Of a DNA stretch of 64,000 nt, positions 16,844 to 26,000 are shown piece by piece. Within the stretch, counting starts at the first letter, position 1. Every line of letters begins with the position of its first letter. The notes beneath the pieces are model-generated. The model was not told the DNA's origin. It searched no databases and worked only from the letters and a program-made list of their open reading frames with translations. Location: the NCBI RefSeq assembly GCF_030864005.1, contig NZ_CP132976.1, positions 4,526,001 through 4,590,000 of the forward strand, read 5' to 3'. A program made the translations under genes and the position numbers. This DNA is from Achromobacter seleniivolatilans (lineage in GTDB: Bacteria; Pseudomonadota; Gammaproteobacteria; Burkholderiales; Burkholderiaceae_B).

Positions 16844-19087
16844 CTAAAAGCCCAGTTCACGCACGGCAATCGCCGCTCCGCGCCGCCACACTCGCAACAA
16901 CAAGCTTTCGGCTTGTCCATCCACCACCGTGATACCGCGCATCGCCTGCAAGCGGGGCAATGCAGCGTTACCGGAATCGGCGGGACGCAGAGTCAGGCGA
17001 TACACGGCCCGTTCCGGCACCAGACCCTGCGACTCGGGGTCCGGCCGCGCGCTGTTATTCGGCGCCTGCATTGCGGGCACGGCCCCGCCGTGCGTGGAGC
17101 TCAATTCGGGAGCAGCGCTCAAGCGCCGGGTCGCCGTGGCGGCAATGTCCGATATCACCAGCGCTATCGATTCCTGGCCTGGGTCTTCCGGCAGGAAACG
17201 AGCATGGCCGCCCGCCTGCAAACGATGCAGATCCTCTTCCGACACATAGGCTTCCACAACGGCCTGCGAGGGGTCTGCCAGCGATGCCAGCCACTCCCCT
17301 TCGCCGACCCATTCCCCCGTCGCCAACGGTTCAGCCAGTTCGGCAATCACACCGCCAAACGGCGCCCGAACTGTCAGTTGATCGTACTGACGCATCAACA
17401 CCTCATGGCGTTCACGCGCCGCGTGCAGTTCGCCCACGGCAACGGGCACGGCCCCCGCAGTGACGCGATTCATGGCCTGGAAGGATTGCTGCCATTGCAA
17501 CAGCCGGATGCGACGCGCCAGCGTCTCGATCTCGTGCGTCATGTCTGGCGCGCTCAGCACGAACAACGGCGCACCTGCACGGACCGCCTGGCCCGGCGCC
17601 ACCGCGATCTGCTGAATCTGCGCACCCACGGGCGCCACGATGCGCGCTTGATTCGCCGCCCGCAGCAGAGCGGGCGCTTCAACGCGGGTGCGCCAGGGCA
17701 CAACGGCGGCAATAGCGAACAACAGTGCGACGCAGGCCGTAAGCCGGCTGCGGCGGTTCCAGCCCGCGCCGGGCTTGCCCAAAAGGCGCTCGCGCCAGGC
17801 GCGCAGTTCGGTATAGATCGGGCGCAGCACGAACGCCACGATCTCGATGGCGAACAAGACAATGCCCAGCAGTTTGAAAGCCATGTGATACACCAGCAGG
17901 GCAATGCCAAGAAACAGGAAGAAGCGGTAAATCCAGACGCTGAACGCGTAGATGATCAGCGCCCGCTCGCGCCACGGCGCGAAGACCTCTGGCTTGTCTT
18001 CGCCCAGTCCAAACAGCCATTCGCGCAGCCGCCACCGGGCCAACGCAAACGACCGGTTTTGCAGATTGGGCACATTCAGCACATCGGTCAGCAGGAAGTA
18101 GCCGTCAAAGCGCATCAGCGGATTCAGGTTCACGGCCAGCGTCAACAACCACGTCGTAGTGGCCAACGTAAACGCCGCGCTGCGCAGCATGCCGTCGGGC
18201 AGGAAGCTCCACGCCAACGTCGCCCAGGCGGCCAACGCCGTTTCAGCCAGCATTCCTGCCGCGCCGATAGACATGCGCTTACGGCGGCTGGAAAGACGCC
18301 AGGCGCCGGACGAGTCGGTGTACAGCACGGGCCACATCACCATGAAAGCCACACCCATCGTCGCCACGCGGCAACCATGGTGCTTGGCCGCATAGGCATG
18401 CCCCAATTCGTGCAGCACCTTGGCCGCGCCCAGCGTGACGCCGGCAGCCAGCGCGCCTTCCAACGTGAAGAAGTGCAGAAACGTGTGCACGAACTGGTCC
18501 CACTGGCGTGCTGCCAGGTACAGCCCCAGCAAGCCCGCCGCCAACGTCAATCGCGCGAACGTGCGCGTCAGGAACAACCGCCGCACCATCGGCAAGGTGC
18601 GGGCCAGAAAGGCGTCGGGCCGCACCAGCGGAATGCGAAAAAACAAATATTGGTGCACCAGGCTTTTCAGCCAATGGCTGCTGCGGCGCGCATCGGCCTC
18701 TTTGCCATAACGCGCGATGGCGTCGGGGCCACGCATCTGCACGAGGCTATTGGCCTGTAGAAATTGCGCAAAGTCTTTGACGTCCTCCGCGCCGATCGGC
18801 AGCGTGGTCGCTTTGCCCGCAGCGCTGGCGATGGCTTCGGCGCTGCCCAGCCGCCAGCGGGCGAGCATCTCCGCTTCGGCCCAGCCAATCTGAAAGAACA
18901 GACCGCGCCCCGGGTCTTCCAGCGTCCATGCAGGCGAGCCGTCGTGATTGGGCGGTGCGCGATGCAACAGCAGCTCTTCGCGCAGCGCAGGCAGGTCCGC
19001 CGCCGGGCGCTCGCCGGCAGCCAACGCGCCAGGCAATGCGGCAGGGCTGACCGCCTGTGACGGCACGCCGCTCACATTCCCAGCCAT
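16844..19087 (-). CDS. Site-2-protease (M50) / HlyD-type adaptor fusion, export cassette
   Basis: The 747-residue product has several parts. Residues about 55-120 resemble a small PqqD/RRE-like winged helix (GRGLFFQIG, then a DVKDFAQFL stretch). A polytopic M50 metalloprotease core follows, with HELGH at 226-230 and N322-PLMRF-D328-G, the two zinc-site motifs. After helices at about 380-425 and 455-475 comes a biotinyl-lipoyl/HlyD adaptor with a hairpin (about 480-660). It is the last gene of the giant-protein export cassette and overlaps the GAF/HlyD gene by 16 bases. The zinc-site residues are intact, so it may be an active intramembrane protease. No ABC ATPase is nearby. Its role in processing or moving the giant protein is inference. 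Confidence 0.85.
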   Translation of the reverse strand: MAGNVSGVPSQAVSPAALPGALAAGERPAADLPALREELLLHRAPPNHDGSPAWTLEDPGRGLFFQIGWAEAEMLARWRLGSAEAIASAAGKATTLPIGAEDVKDFAQFLQANSLVQMRGPDAIARYGKEADARRSSHWLKSLVHQYLFFRIPLVRPDAFLARTLPMVRRLFLTRTFARLTLAAGLLGLYLAARQWDQFVHTFLHFFTLEGALAAGVTLGAAKVLHELGHAYAAKHHGCRVATMGVAFMVMWPVLYTDSSGAWRLSSRRKRMSIGAAGMLAETALAAWATLAWSFLPDGMLRSAAFTLATTTWLLTLAVNLNPLMRFDGYFLLTDVLNVPNLQNRSFALARWRLREWLFGLGEDKPEVFAPWRERALIIYAFSVWIYRFFLFLGIALLVYHMAFKLLGIVLFAIEIVAFVLRPIYTELRAWRERLLGKPGAGWNRRSRLTACVALLFAIAAVVPWRTRVEAPALLRAANQARIVAPVGAQIQQIAVAPGQAVRAGAPLFVLSAPDMTHEIETLARRIRLLQWQQSFQAMNRVTAGAVPVAVGELHAARERHEVLMRQYDQLTVRAPFGGVIAELAEPLATGEWVGEGEWLASLADPSQAVVEAYVSEEDLHRLQAGGHARFLPEDPGQESIALVISDIAATATRRLSAAPELSSTHGGAVPAMQAPNNSARPDPESQGLVPERAVYRLTLRPADSGNAALPRLQAMRGITVVDGQAESLLLRVWRRGAAIAVRELGF

Positions 19088-20442
19088 ACGCGCAATGTTG
19101 CCAGGGGTTTGCGCAACAGATAACCCACGAGCGGCGTGCGTTCACCGTAGAGTTTGGCTGTACCCTTCAACCCCACGCGCGGCTGCACTTCCTGCGCGCC
19201 GGCCTCGTCAAACCGGGCACGCACGCGATAGGCCATGGCGCCGTCGGCCGTTGGCGCGGCGCGATAACCCACGCGCAGCAAGGTGGCGGACAAAGGCGCG
19301 ACGGGCGCAGTGTTCAAGAACAACTGCACCGGCGCCTGGGCGGGAAGTTCGATGGCATCGCCAACCGGCAAGTGGATCTCTAGCTCGACATCCGCAGGGT
19401 CAGCCACCATCATGATGCGTTCACCCAACGCGACCGGCTTGCCGATCCAATCTGCCGGGTCATCGAACAAGGCAATGCCAGCGCGTTCAGCGCGCAACTG
19501 CGCGCGCGCCACCGCCTTGGCGTAGAAATCCATGTCGCTCGCGGCTTGTTCGCGCTTACCTTGCGCCAAAGCCAGCGTCGCTTTGCTGCGGTCATCCACC
19601 AGCGCTTGCTGCTGGTTTTGCCGCAGCTCTGTTTCGGCCACCGCCAGCGCCTGACGCGCGCTTTCCAACCGTCCTTCCAGGTCGCGCACATCCAGCGCTG
19701 CCAGCAACTGGCCTTTCTCCACCGCTTGATTCGGCGTGACAGCAATGCGGTCGACCACGCCTTGCAGCGGCGCACGCACCGCCATGGGCGCGCGCGCCAC
19801 GACTTCAGCAGGCGCCAGAACGGATTGACGCACGGGCACGCACATCAACACCGCCACGGCCGCGCCCAGGCCCAGCCACCAGCGCGTACGACGCTCACCG
19901 TGGCGCAGCCGGCCCCACCAGGCGGACGCACGCCTGCGTCGCGCCACGGGCGTCAATGCACGCCATGCGTGAGCGTAGGCATCGGCCAGCAGTCCCAGCA
20001 TTGTTGATTCCGAGCCTGGCCAGGGCGTGTCGCGCCACAAGGCCAACAGCGCGTCACCAGGCTTCTTGCTATCTTGCGCGGTCAACGGCAGGCGCAACAA
20101 CAGACCATGGGCCGGCAGATGCTCTGCCCACATGGCCTGCTCGTCCGGCTGCGGCAGCAGGACGCCGCTTGCGCCATCCCGCGCACGGTCTGCCAGCACG
20201 CTGGCCAGCCACACGGTGTAAGGCGCGTTCTTATCCGGCACGGCCAGCCCCGACAGCGCGGCAATCTCGCCATCACCGCCCGTGCCCGGCATCCACAGCG
20301 CCGCCTGCCGATACGGCGCCAGCGCGTGGGTGTCGTTGACCATCAAGAAGGCCAGCTCTTGCGTATTGGCGCAGGCGCGTGCGCGCTTTTCCAGCTGCAA
20401 CAACGTGGCCAGCAGCTTGTCTCGCGATACGGCTTCTGTCAC
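19072..20442 (-). CDS. HlyD-family adaptor with N-terminal GAF-like domain
   Basis: The 456-residue product has a cytoplasmic N-terminal domain (about 1-165) that looks GAF-like: LLQLEKRARACANTQELAF, then ALAPYRQAALW. A basic linker and one membrane helix (about 188-204) follow. The periplasmic adaptor part then has barrel-sandwich halves (APLQGVVDRIAVTPNQAVEKGQ), a coiled-coil hairpin and a beta-barrel. A sensor-type domain fused to an adaptor suggests that export is tuned by a cytoplasmic signal. It overlaps the M50 fusion gene by 16 bases and the preceding adaptor gene by 4, so the four export proteins are made together. Confidence 0.85.
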   Translation of the reverse strand: MTEAVSRDKLLATLLQLEKRARACANTQELAFLMVNDTHALAPYRQAALWMPGTGGDGEIAALSGLAVPDKNAPYTVWLASVLADRARDGASGVLLPQPDEQAMWAEHLPAHGLLLRLPLTAQDSKKPGDALLALWRDTPWPGSESTMLGLLADAYAHAWRALTPVARRRRASAWWGRLRHGERRTRWWLGLGAAVAVLMCVPVRQSVLAPAEVVARAPMAVRAPLQGVVDRIAVTPNQAVEKGQLLAALDVRDLEGRLESARQALAVAETELRQNQQQALVDDRSKATLALAQGKREQAASDMDFYAKAVARAQLRAERAGIALFDDPADWIGKPVALGERIMMVADPADVELEIHLPVGDAIELPAQAPVQLFLNTAPVAPLSATLLRVGYRAAPTADGAMAYRVRARFDEAGAQEVQPRVGLKGTAKLYGERTPLVGYLLRKPLATLRVWLGM

Positions 20443-21254
20443 GGCGCGCCTGAGCCGGGAAGATCCACGCGGACGCTGCCGCTCATGCCAGGCAGAAGAT
20501 CCACCGACGCGCTCTGCTTGTCCTCGAGACGGCCGATGATCTTGACCGACTGGCTGACTGGATCCACTGCGCCCGCAATGTGCGACACGGCAGCCTCGTA
20601 AGTACGGCCCGTCTCATCAACGGTAATGCGCAGCGGCGAACCGGGCGTGAGCCACGCCAGCCAGCGTGAGGGCACAATCGCTTCCAGCTCGAAGGCGGAG
20701 TCGTCGTAGATGCTGACGAGTTTTTCACCTTCGGCCACGCTTTCTGCCGCGCGCGCATAGGTTTCCCCGACCCGGCCCGCGAACGGCGCGGTAATAGTGC
20801 AGCGGTCCACCAGCACGCGTTCAGCACTGCTTTCGGCGCGAGCGACGGCCACCGTCGCCCGCGCCTGTTCGACATCGGACCTGCTGATGGATTTCAAAAC
20901 CTCCAACTGCTCGGCCACTGCCTGCTTTTTGCGGGCGGCGGACTCCGCCAGCACGGCACGTTCCAGGCGAGCGCGATTCAGCGCGCAGTCGTAGGCCACC
21001 AGCACATCGCCCTTCTTGAAGCGGTCGCCTTCGCGAAACGGCAACGTGTCGATCTTGCCGGACAGTCCGCTTGAAATAACCGCGCGGCGCGCCGCCACCA
21101 ATTGCGCCCGGGCGCTGTCCACGGCGGGCGTCGCCGACAGCGCCTGCCCAGGCGGGATTGGCGCTTCTGCATACGCTATCGTCGATACACCCATCCACGC
21201 GGCCAGCATCAAGCCGGCGCGCGGACGCAAAGCAGGAAAAATCAACGAAGCCAT
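20439..21254 (-). CDS. Periplasmic HlyD/RND-type adaptor
   Basis: The product is 271 residues with a signal peptide or anchor (LMLAAWMGVSTIAYA). A short adaptor follows: VISSGLSGKIDTLPFREGDRFKKGDVL for the lipoyl half, a hairpin from about 95 to 145, and APFAGRVGE for the second half. It should bridge the inner-membrane components to the TolC-like protein. The ATG at 21254 comes 1 base after the TolC stop; a TTG at 21266 is the upstream alternative. It lacks the membrane-proximal domain of full RND adaptors, as in short adaptors of type I-like systems. Confidence 0.85.
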   Translation of the reverse strand: MASLIFPALRPRAGLMLAAWMGVSTIAYAEAPIPPGQALSATPAVDSARAQLVAARRAVISSGLSGKIDTLPFREGDRFKKGDVLVAYDCALNRARLERAVLAESAARKKQAVAEQLEVLKSISRSDVEQARATVAVARAESSAERVLVDRCTITAPFAGRVGETYARAAESVAEGEKLVSIYDDSAFELEAIVPSRWLAWLTPGSPLRITVDETGRTYEAAVSHIAGAVDPVSQSVKIIGRLEDKQSASVDLLPGMSGSVRVDLPGSGAP

Positions 21255-21255
21255 A

Positions 21256-23004
21256 TCAGCGCACAACTACAGGCAAGGATTCCACTGGGGCGGTCGCCGC
21301 GACCTGGCTGGAGCCTGCCACCGATCCCAGGTGGCTCCACATACTGCCCGAGACGGTACGCAACGCAGGCAGCGGGGCCGGAGCGGGCTCGCTTGCAACC
21401 GCCTGCGCCACCGATTCGGCCACGGCTTGCCCGGCCGCAGCGACCGCCGCCGGTTCCGCCACAGCCAGCCGCGGCACTTCCACATGGCCACTTTCGATCT
21501 TCCGGTTGGTCTCGGCGATATCGCGCGCCAGGCTCATCAGGGTTTCGTCGGCAATACGCTCGGGCAGCGGATCGATGCCCGCAGCTTGGTAGATCGTGTT
21601 CTGCGCGTTGACGAGTTCCGCATAACTCAGGTCCCGGGCACGTGTGGCCAGCAGTGTTTCGACCTTGGCGCGCACCACTTCCAGATGCGTTTCGGCGCTG
21701 CTGCGCGCGGCGTTTTCAGTCTGCACCTGAATCGCATCCTGCAAGCGGCTCAATTCATTGGCGCGACGGAAAGCGATCTCGGCGCGCTGGCGTTCCAGCC
21801 ACGCAATATGCACCTGACTAAGCACGGTCATACGCAGCGCCTGACGCCGCAACTCGGCCACCTGCTCGCGCGATTCGCCCGCGCGGCTGATCGCAGGCCA
21901 CGACAGCACGTTCAACAGGTTCCAGCTGACCTGCACGCCCGCATCCGCCCAGTTGTTGTTAGCCAGATATTTGTTGCTGTCGTAGCTCAGGCCGCCAAAG
22001 AGCGACGCATTGGGAAACAGGCGCAGCAGGGACATGCGCGTCTCCAGCACTGCATTGCGCGCCAGATAGCTTTCTTCTCGCAGCTCGGGGCGGCGAACCA
22101 TGGCCAGCGCTTCCAGATCCGCCAGCTCATAGGCCAGATTGGGCGACGTCAGCGTAGAAGCGTCCGGCGCGGCCAGCGTGAAGTCTGTCGTCAGCGGCAG
22201 ATTCATCAATGTGGCCAGACGGGCCTTGGCTTGCGCCAGCTCGTTGTCCAGCGCTTCGGTCTGACGCACCATGTTCAGCAAGTCCCGCTGATAGCGCAGC
22301 GCCAGGATGGGCGCTACCAGGCGCTTCTGTTCGGTCTGACGCGCGTATTCCAGCGTTTGGCGGGCTTCGGCCAAAGTCGACGTCACTCGGTCTTTCAGGC
22401 GTTCGGCCGTGACCGCGTTCCAGTATGCAGTGCGCGTCTGGCGGATGATGTCGGCCACCACGCGGCGGCGGCGCTCTTCGGCCGCCAACGCCTTGTTGCC
22501 CTGCGCCTTGGCGCCGAAATAGCTCAAGCCAAAGTCCAGCACGTTCCACGTCATCTGCAAGTCGGCGGTGTGGGTGTCGCGTTCCTGGCTTGTCGACGGC
22601 ACCAAAGACTGCACGCCCGTGGCCAGCGATTCGCTTGACGAACCATAGTCATTGTTGCGGGCACGCATGCCAGCGCGCGCCGTCAGCTTGGGCAGCATGC
22701 CCTGTTTCTGCACATCCACCAGATCGTCTTCCAGCGCACGCTCCATCAAGGCCAGGCGCTGCTGAAGGTTGTACTTGACCGCGCGTGCAATGGCCTCGTC
22801 CAGCGTAATCGGACCCGTCACCGGCTCTTGCTGCGCAAACATGACGCTGCGGTCGGTCTGGTCAAGCTTGAGCAGATCTTGCGTGCTCAACGTCTCGGGC
22901 GGGGCGACTGCGCAACCCGCAAGGACGGCAGTGGCAAGCGCCGTCAGCGCAAAACGGCGGGCGCGGTGTGTCATGGGCGGCTTGGATTGGGAAGAGAGAT
23001 TCAT
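21256..23004 (-). CDS. TolC-family outer-membrane lipoprotein
   Basis: The 582-residue product has the lipobox LAGC with Cys31. Two OEP (outer-membrane efflux protein) repeats follow: ITLDEAIARAVKYNLQQRLALMERAL near 65-90, and long helical hairpins later. It forms the outer-membrane exit duct. It starts 7 bases after the stop of the 3362-residue gene, so it is likely co-transcribed with that gene and serves as its exporter. It is longer than TolC (about 490) because of an extended C terminus rich in Ala, Pro and Val. A start at 22974 (second ATG) is possible. Confidence 0.88.
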   Translation of the reverse strand: MNLSSQSKPPMTHRARRFALTALATAVLAGCAVAPPETLSTQDLLKLDQTDRSVMFAQQEPVTGPITLDEAIARAVKYNLQQRLALMERALEDDLVDVQKQGMLPKLTARAGMRARNNDYGSSSESLATGVQSLVPSTSQERDTHTADLQMTWNVLDFGLSYFGAKAQGNKALAAEERRRRVVADIIRQTRTAYWNAVTAERLKDRVTSTLAEARQTLEYARQTEQKRLVAPILALRYQRDLLNMVRQTEALDNELAQAKARLATLMNLPLTTDFTLAAPDASTLTSPNLAYELADLEALAMVRRPELREESYLARNAVLETRMSLLRLFPNASLFGGLSYDSNKYLANNNWADAGVQVSWNLLNVLSWPAISRAGESREQVAELRRQALRMTVLSQVHIAWLERQRAEIAFRRANELSRLQDAIQVQTENAARSSAETHLEVVRAKVETLLATRARDLSYAELVNAQNTIYQAAGIDPLPERIADETLMSLARDIAETNRKIESGHVEVPRLAVAEPAAVAAAGQAVAESVAQAVASEPAPAPLPALRTVSGSMWSHLGSVAGSSQVAATAPVESLPVVVR

Positions 23005-23011
23005 GTCGGGA

Positions 23012-26000
23012 TCAGCTTGCTACATTGATGGAAGTGAACGGCCGGGCGCCAGCGTTCGTATGAATGGAGTCGCCCGCCGCGGCGTCATCGTCCAGGGAAG
23101 CGAGAAACTGCTGGGCTTGCGCCAGCACATCTTGTGCAGCGCTCATGCGCAGTTGTTGGGACAGCGCTGGCTTATCGGCAGCAGCCGGTGCGTCGTCACG
23201 CGCCGCAACGTTGCCATGGCGCCAAGCACCCAGGCGATCGGCGGACACGGTCACGGGTACCACCTTGACCTCGCCGCTGACGGTGCGCGCCACCAGTTGC
23301 AGGGCTAGCGTCTGGGCGCCCGCAAGCCCCGGGGCGACGATAAGTCCGCGCGCGGCATCCAGCCGCACGCCCGGTGGCAATTCGGTGCCATCAGCCATGC
23401 GCAGGACCAATGTCGCAACCGGGCTGCTGCTGCGGATCAGACCCGCTGGCAAGGCATAGACGTGCCGGTTGCCCGCCGCGTCGGCGCGCCAATAACCCGT
23501 GAACGCGGCTGCGGCAAATGACAGGCCGGGCGCATCGGGGCTGGCCAGCACCGCGAGCGGCGTGCGTATTCCGTTTGGCGCGTCCATCGTGAACGGCCGT
23601 ACCGCATCCGAATCGCGCCGTTCCAGCGAATCTGCCAGCAAGGCATCCAGCAGCGACGACGATGTCCACGGTTCTTGCGGCGTCAGCCCGTCGCGCGGCG
23701 AAACACCGAACTCCAGCGCTGGCGCTATCGGCGCACGCTCAACCGCCTGTTGCGCACGCTGTTGCAAGGCGTCTTCCTCGGCGCCGGCTTGCGCGTCCCC
23801 AGTGAAGAAGACAGGACGCTGCTGCGTGCTCAGGTCAGGCGGAGGAAAGATTGCCGGTGTGCCGGGATTCGGATTGGCGTTGGGATCGGGATTGGCGCCG
23901 GGGCTTGTACCAGGATTCGTCCCAGGATTCGTACCCGGGCTGGGTTCGGCGCTGACTGCGGCCACCGTCAGCGTCACGATGCGCGACACGCTGGCGCCCG
24001 ATGGATCGGTTGCGCTGATCACCAGCGCAACGCTGCCCGCCGTGCTTGCCGTGCCGCGTATCGTCAACGTTTCCGGATCGAAGACCAGGCCTTCGGGTAA
24101 GCCGCTGACCTGCCACGTCAGCGCATCACCGTCCGCGTCAGTGAACAGCCCGGCAGGCAGGGTGTAGACGTAGGCTACACCGACGCGTACCGTATCCGGA
24201 GCCAGCGGAATACCGCTGTCCACCGGCAGCGTGTTGGGCGGCAGGGCAGCGTCCAGCGTCAGCTCGCGCGAGGCCGAAAGGCCATCAGGGTCCGTCACGG
24301 TGACGACCAACGTGAACTGACCCGTCACGGTCACTCTGCCCGAGATCGTGCGTGTTTCCGCGTTGAAGACCAGCCCGTCAGGCAGGCCGCTGATACTCCA
24401 CGCCAACTTGTCGCCATCGGGATCGCTGAACAGCGACTCCGGCAGCACAACGGAATAGGGCCGGCCCGCCAGCGCCGCATCTGGCGTGTAAGTCGTGTTG
24501 CCTTCTACGGGCGCTTGATTGGGCAGGGCCAGCGTGACATCCACGCCATAACCCGTGCTGGCCGTTTGGCCATCGTTCAGGCTGATGGTGATGCTGCGTG
24601 CGCCCGGCGTCGCATCCGTGCTGGCGTAGGTCACGCGATGCAGCAGCGCATTGGCGTCGGCCCTGCTGATCGCCGCCGTGAACCGTAGCGTCGCCACGCC
24701 GTTGGCTTGCGTCAACGTGGCAATGGCTTGACCGTTGAACAAGATGACGTCGCCATTGCGCGTGTAGCCGTCACCGGTCTGCACCGCATAGCGGTCCCCA
24801 GCCTGGCCCGTGAAGGTCAGGCTGGCGCCTTGGTAGTTATCGGCGGCGTCCAGCTCCGCGTCGCTCAACGTCAAGACCGGCGCCAGCAACACCGGCTCGC
24901 CATCAATCACATAGACGGGCGAAGCGGCGGGCGGCGCATTCAAGACGTCCAGCGCGTTGCCCACCACGATGACGCCGCCATCTGCCGACACAACGATCTG
25001 GCCTGCGCCATCCAGTCCGCTCCGGGACCCGACCAGGCTGAGGTTGGCCGTGGCGTAGTAGTTCAACGTGCCATCGGCCAAGGTGACAAACAGCGCCTTG
25101 CCGTCTGCGGACAACGCAATGCCTTCCACTGTCTTGTCGCCGGTCAACGTGCCCAGATGGGTCAATGCGCCGGTCGCGGCATTCAGCCGGAACGCGTCGA
25201 TGACTTGCGTGTTCTCATGCACCTCGTATTCGCCCGTCCAGCCATTGAAACTCGAAGTTCGGCTGTTGGAGACGAAGATTGTGCTGCCATCGGCGCTGAC
25301 GGCAATGTGTTGCAGGTTGGCAAGCGACACCGCCTGCCCCGCCGCATCGGTATCGTTGGCGTAGAGGTGCGCCAGCGCCGTGAGCATACCGTTGCCGTCC
25401 CGGCGATAGACAATCAAGGCCGAGCCGTTGCTGGCATGGGTCACGACAAAAACCAGGTCGCCGCGCGACACCATATCGGTGGCTGCCCACAGATAGGGTT
25501 CGGCCGACATATCGCCGGCGACCGCACCCACATAGGTCAGCGCGCCCGTCTCTGCGTTGCGGCTGAAATACGCCAGGTTGTAGTTGTTGACCAGGTACAG
25601 ATTCTTGCCGTCTTGCGACAGTGTGATGCCCTTGATGTCGTTCAGATTGCCGGCATCCACCGCATAGTTGCTGGTGAGGGTGGACTGATGCGTCAGCGCG
25701 CCGTCTGCGGCGATGCTGAACACGCCGATGGCGTTGCTGTCCGCGCGCAGGGCGTACAAGCTCTTGCCGTCGACGGACATCACCAACTGACTGATGCCCG
25801 TCAGGCTGCCCACGCCTGCAAAGACGCCGGTGTAGGTCAGCGCCCCGGTTTGGCCATCGCGGCTGAACACGGCGATGGCGCCCCTGCCATCCGCGACATA
25901 GACGCGGGACCCATCCGCAGACACAACGCTAGAGGTCAGCGTGCCCAGCCCCGAAATCGTGGCCAGTTCCTGCACATGCGTCAGGTCGCCCAAGGACAAC

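Noticed and set aside
16913..18760. 615-codon plus-strand frame across the M50 fusion
   Set aside because: It is antisense to a gene with an intact HELGH and NPLMRFDG core. The composition is typical of a GC-rich shadow.
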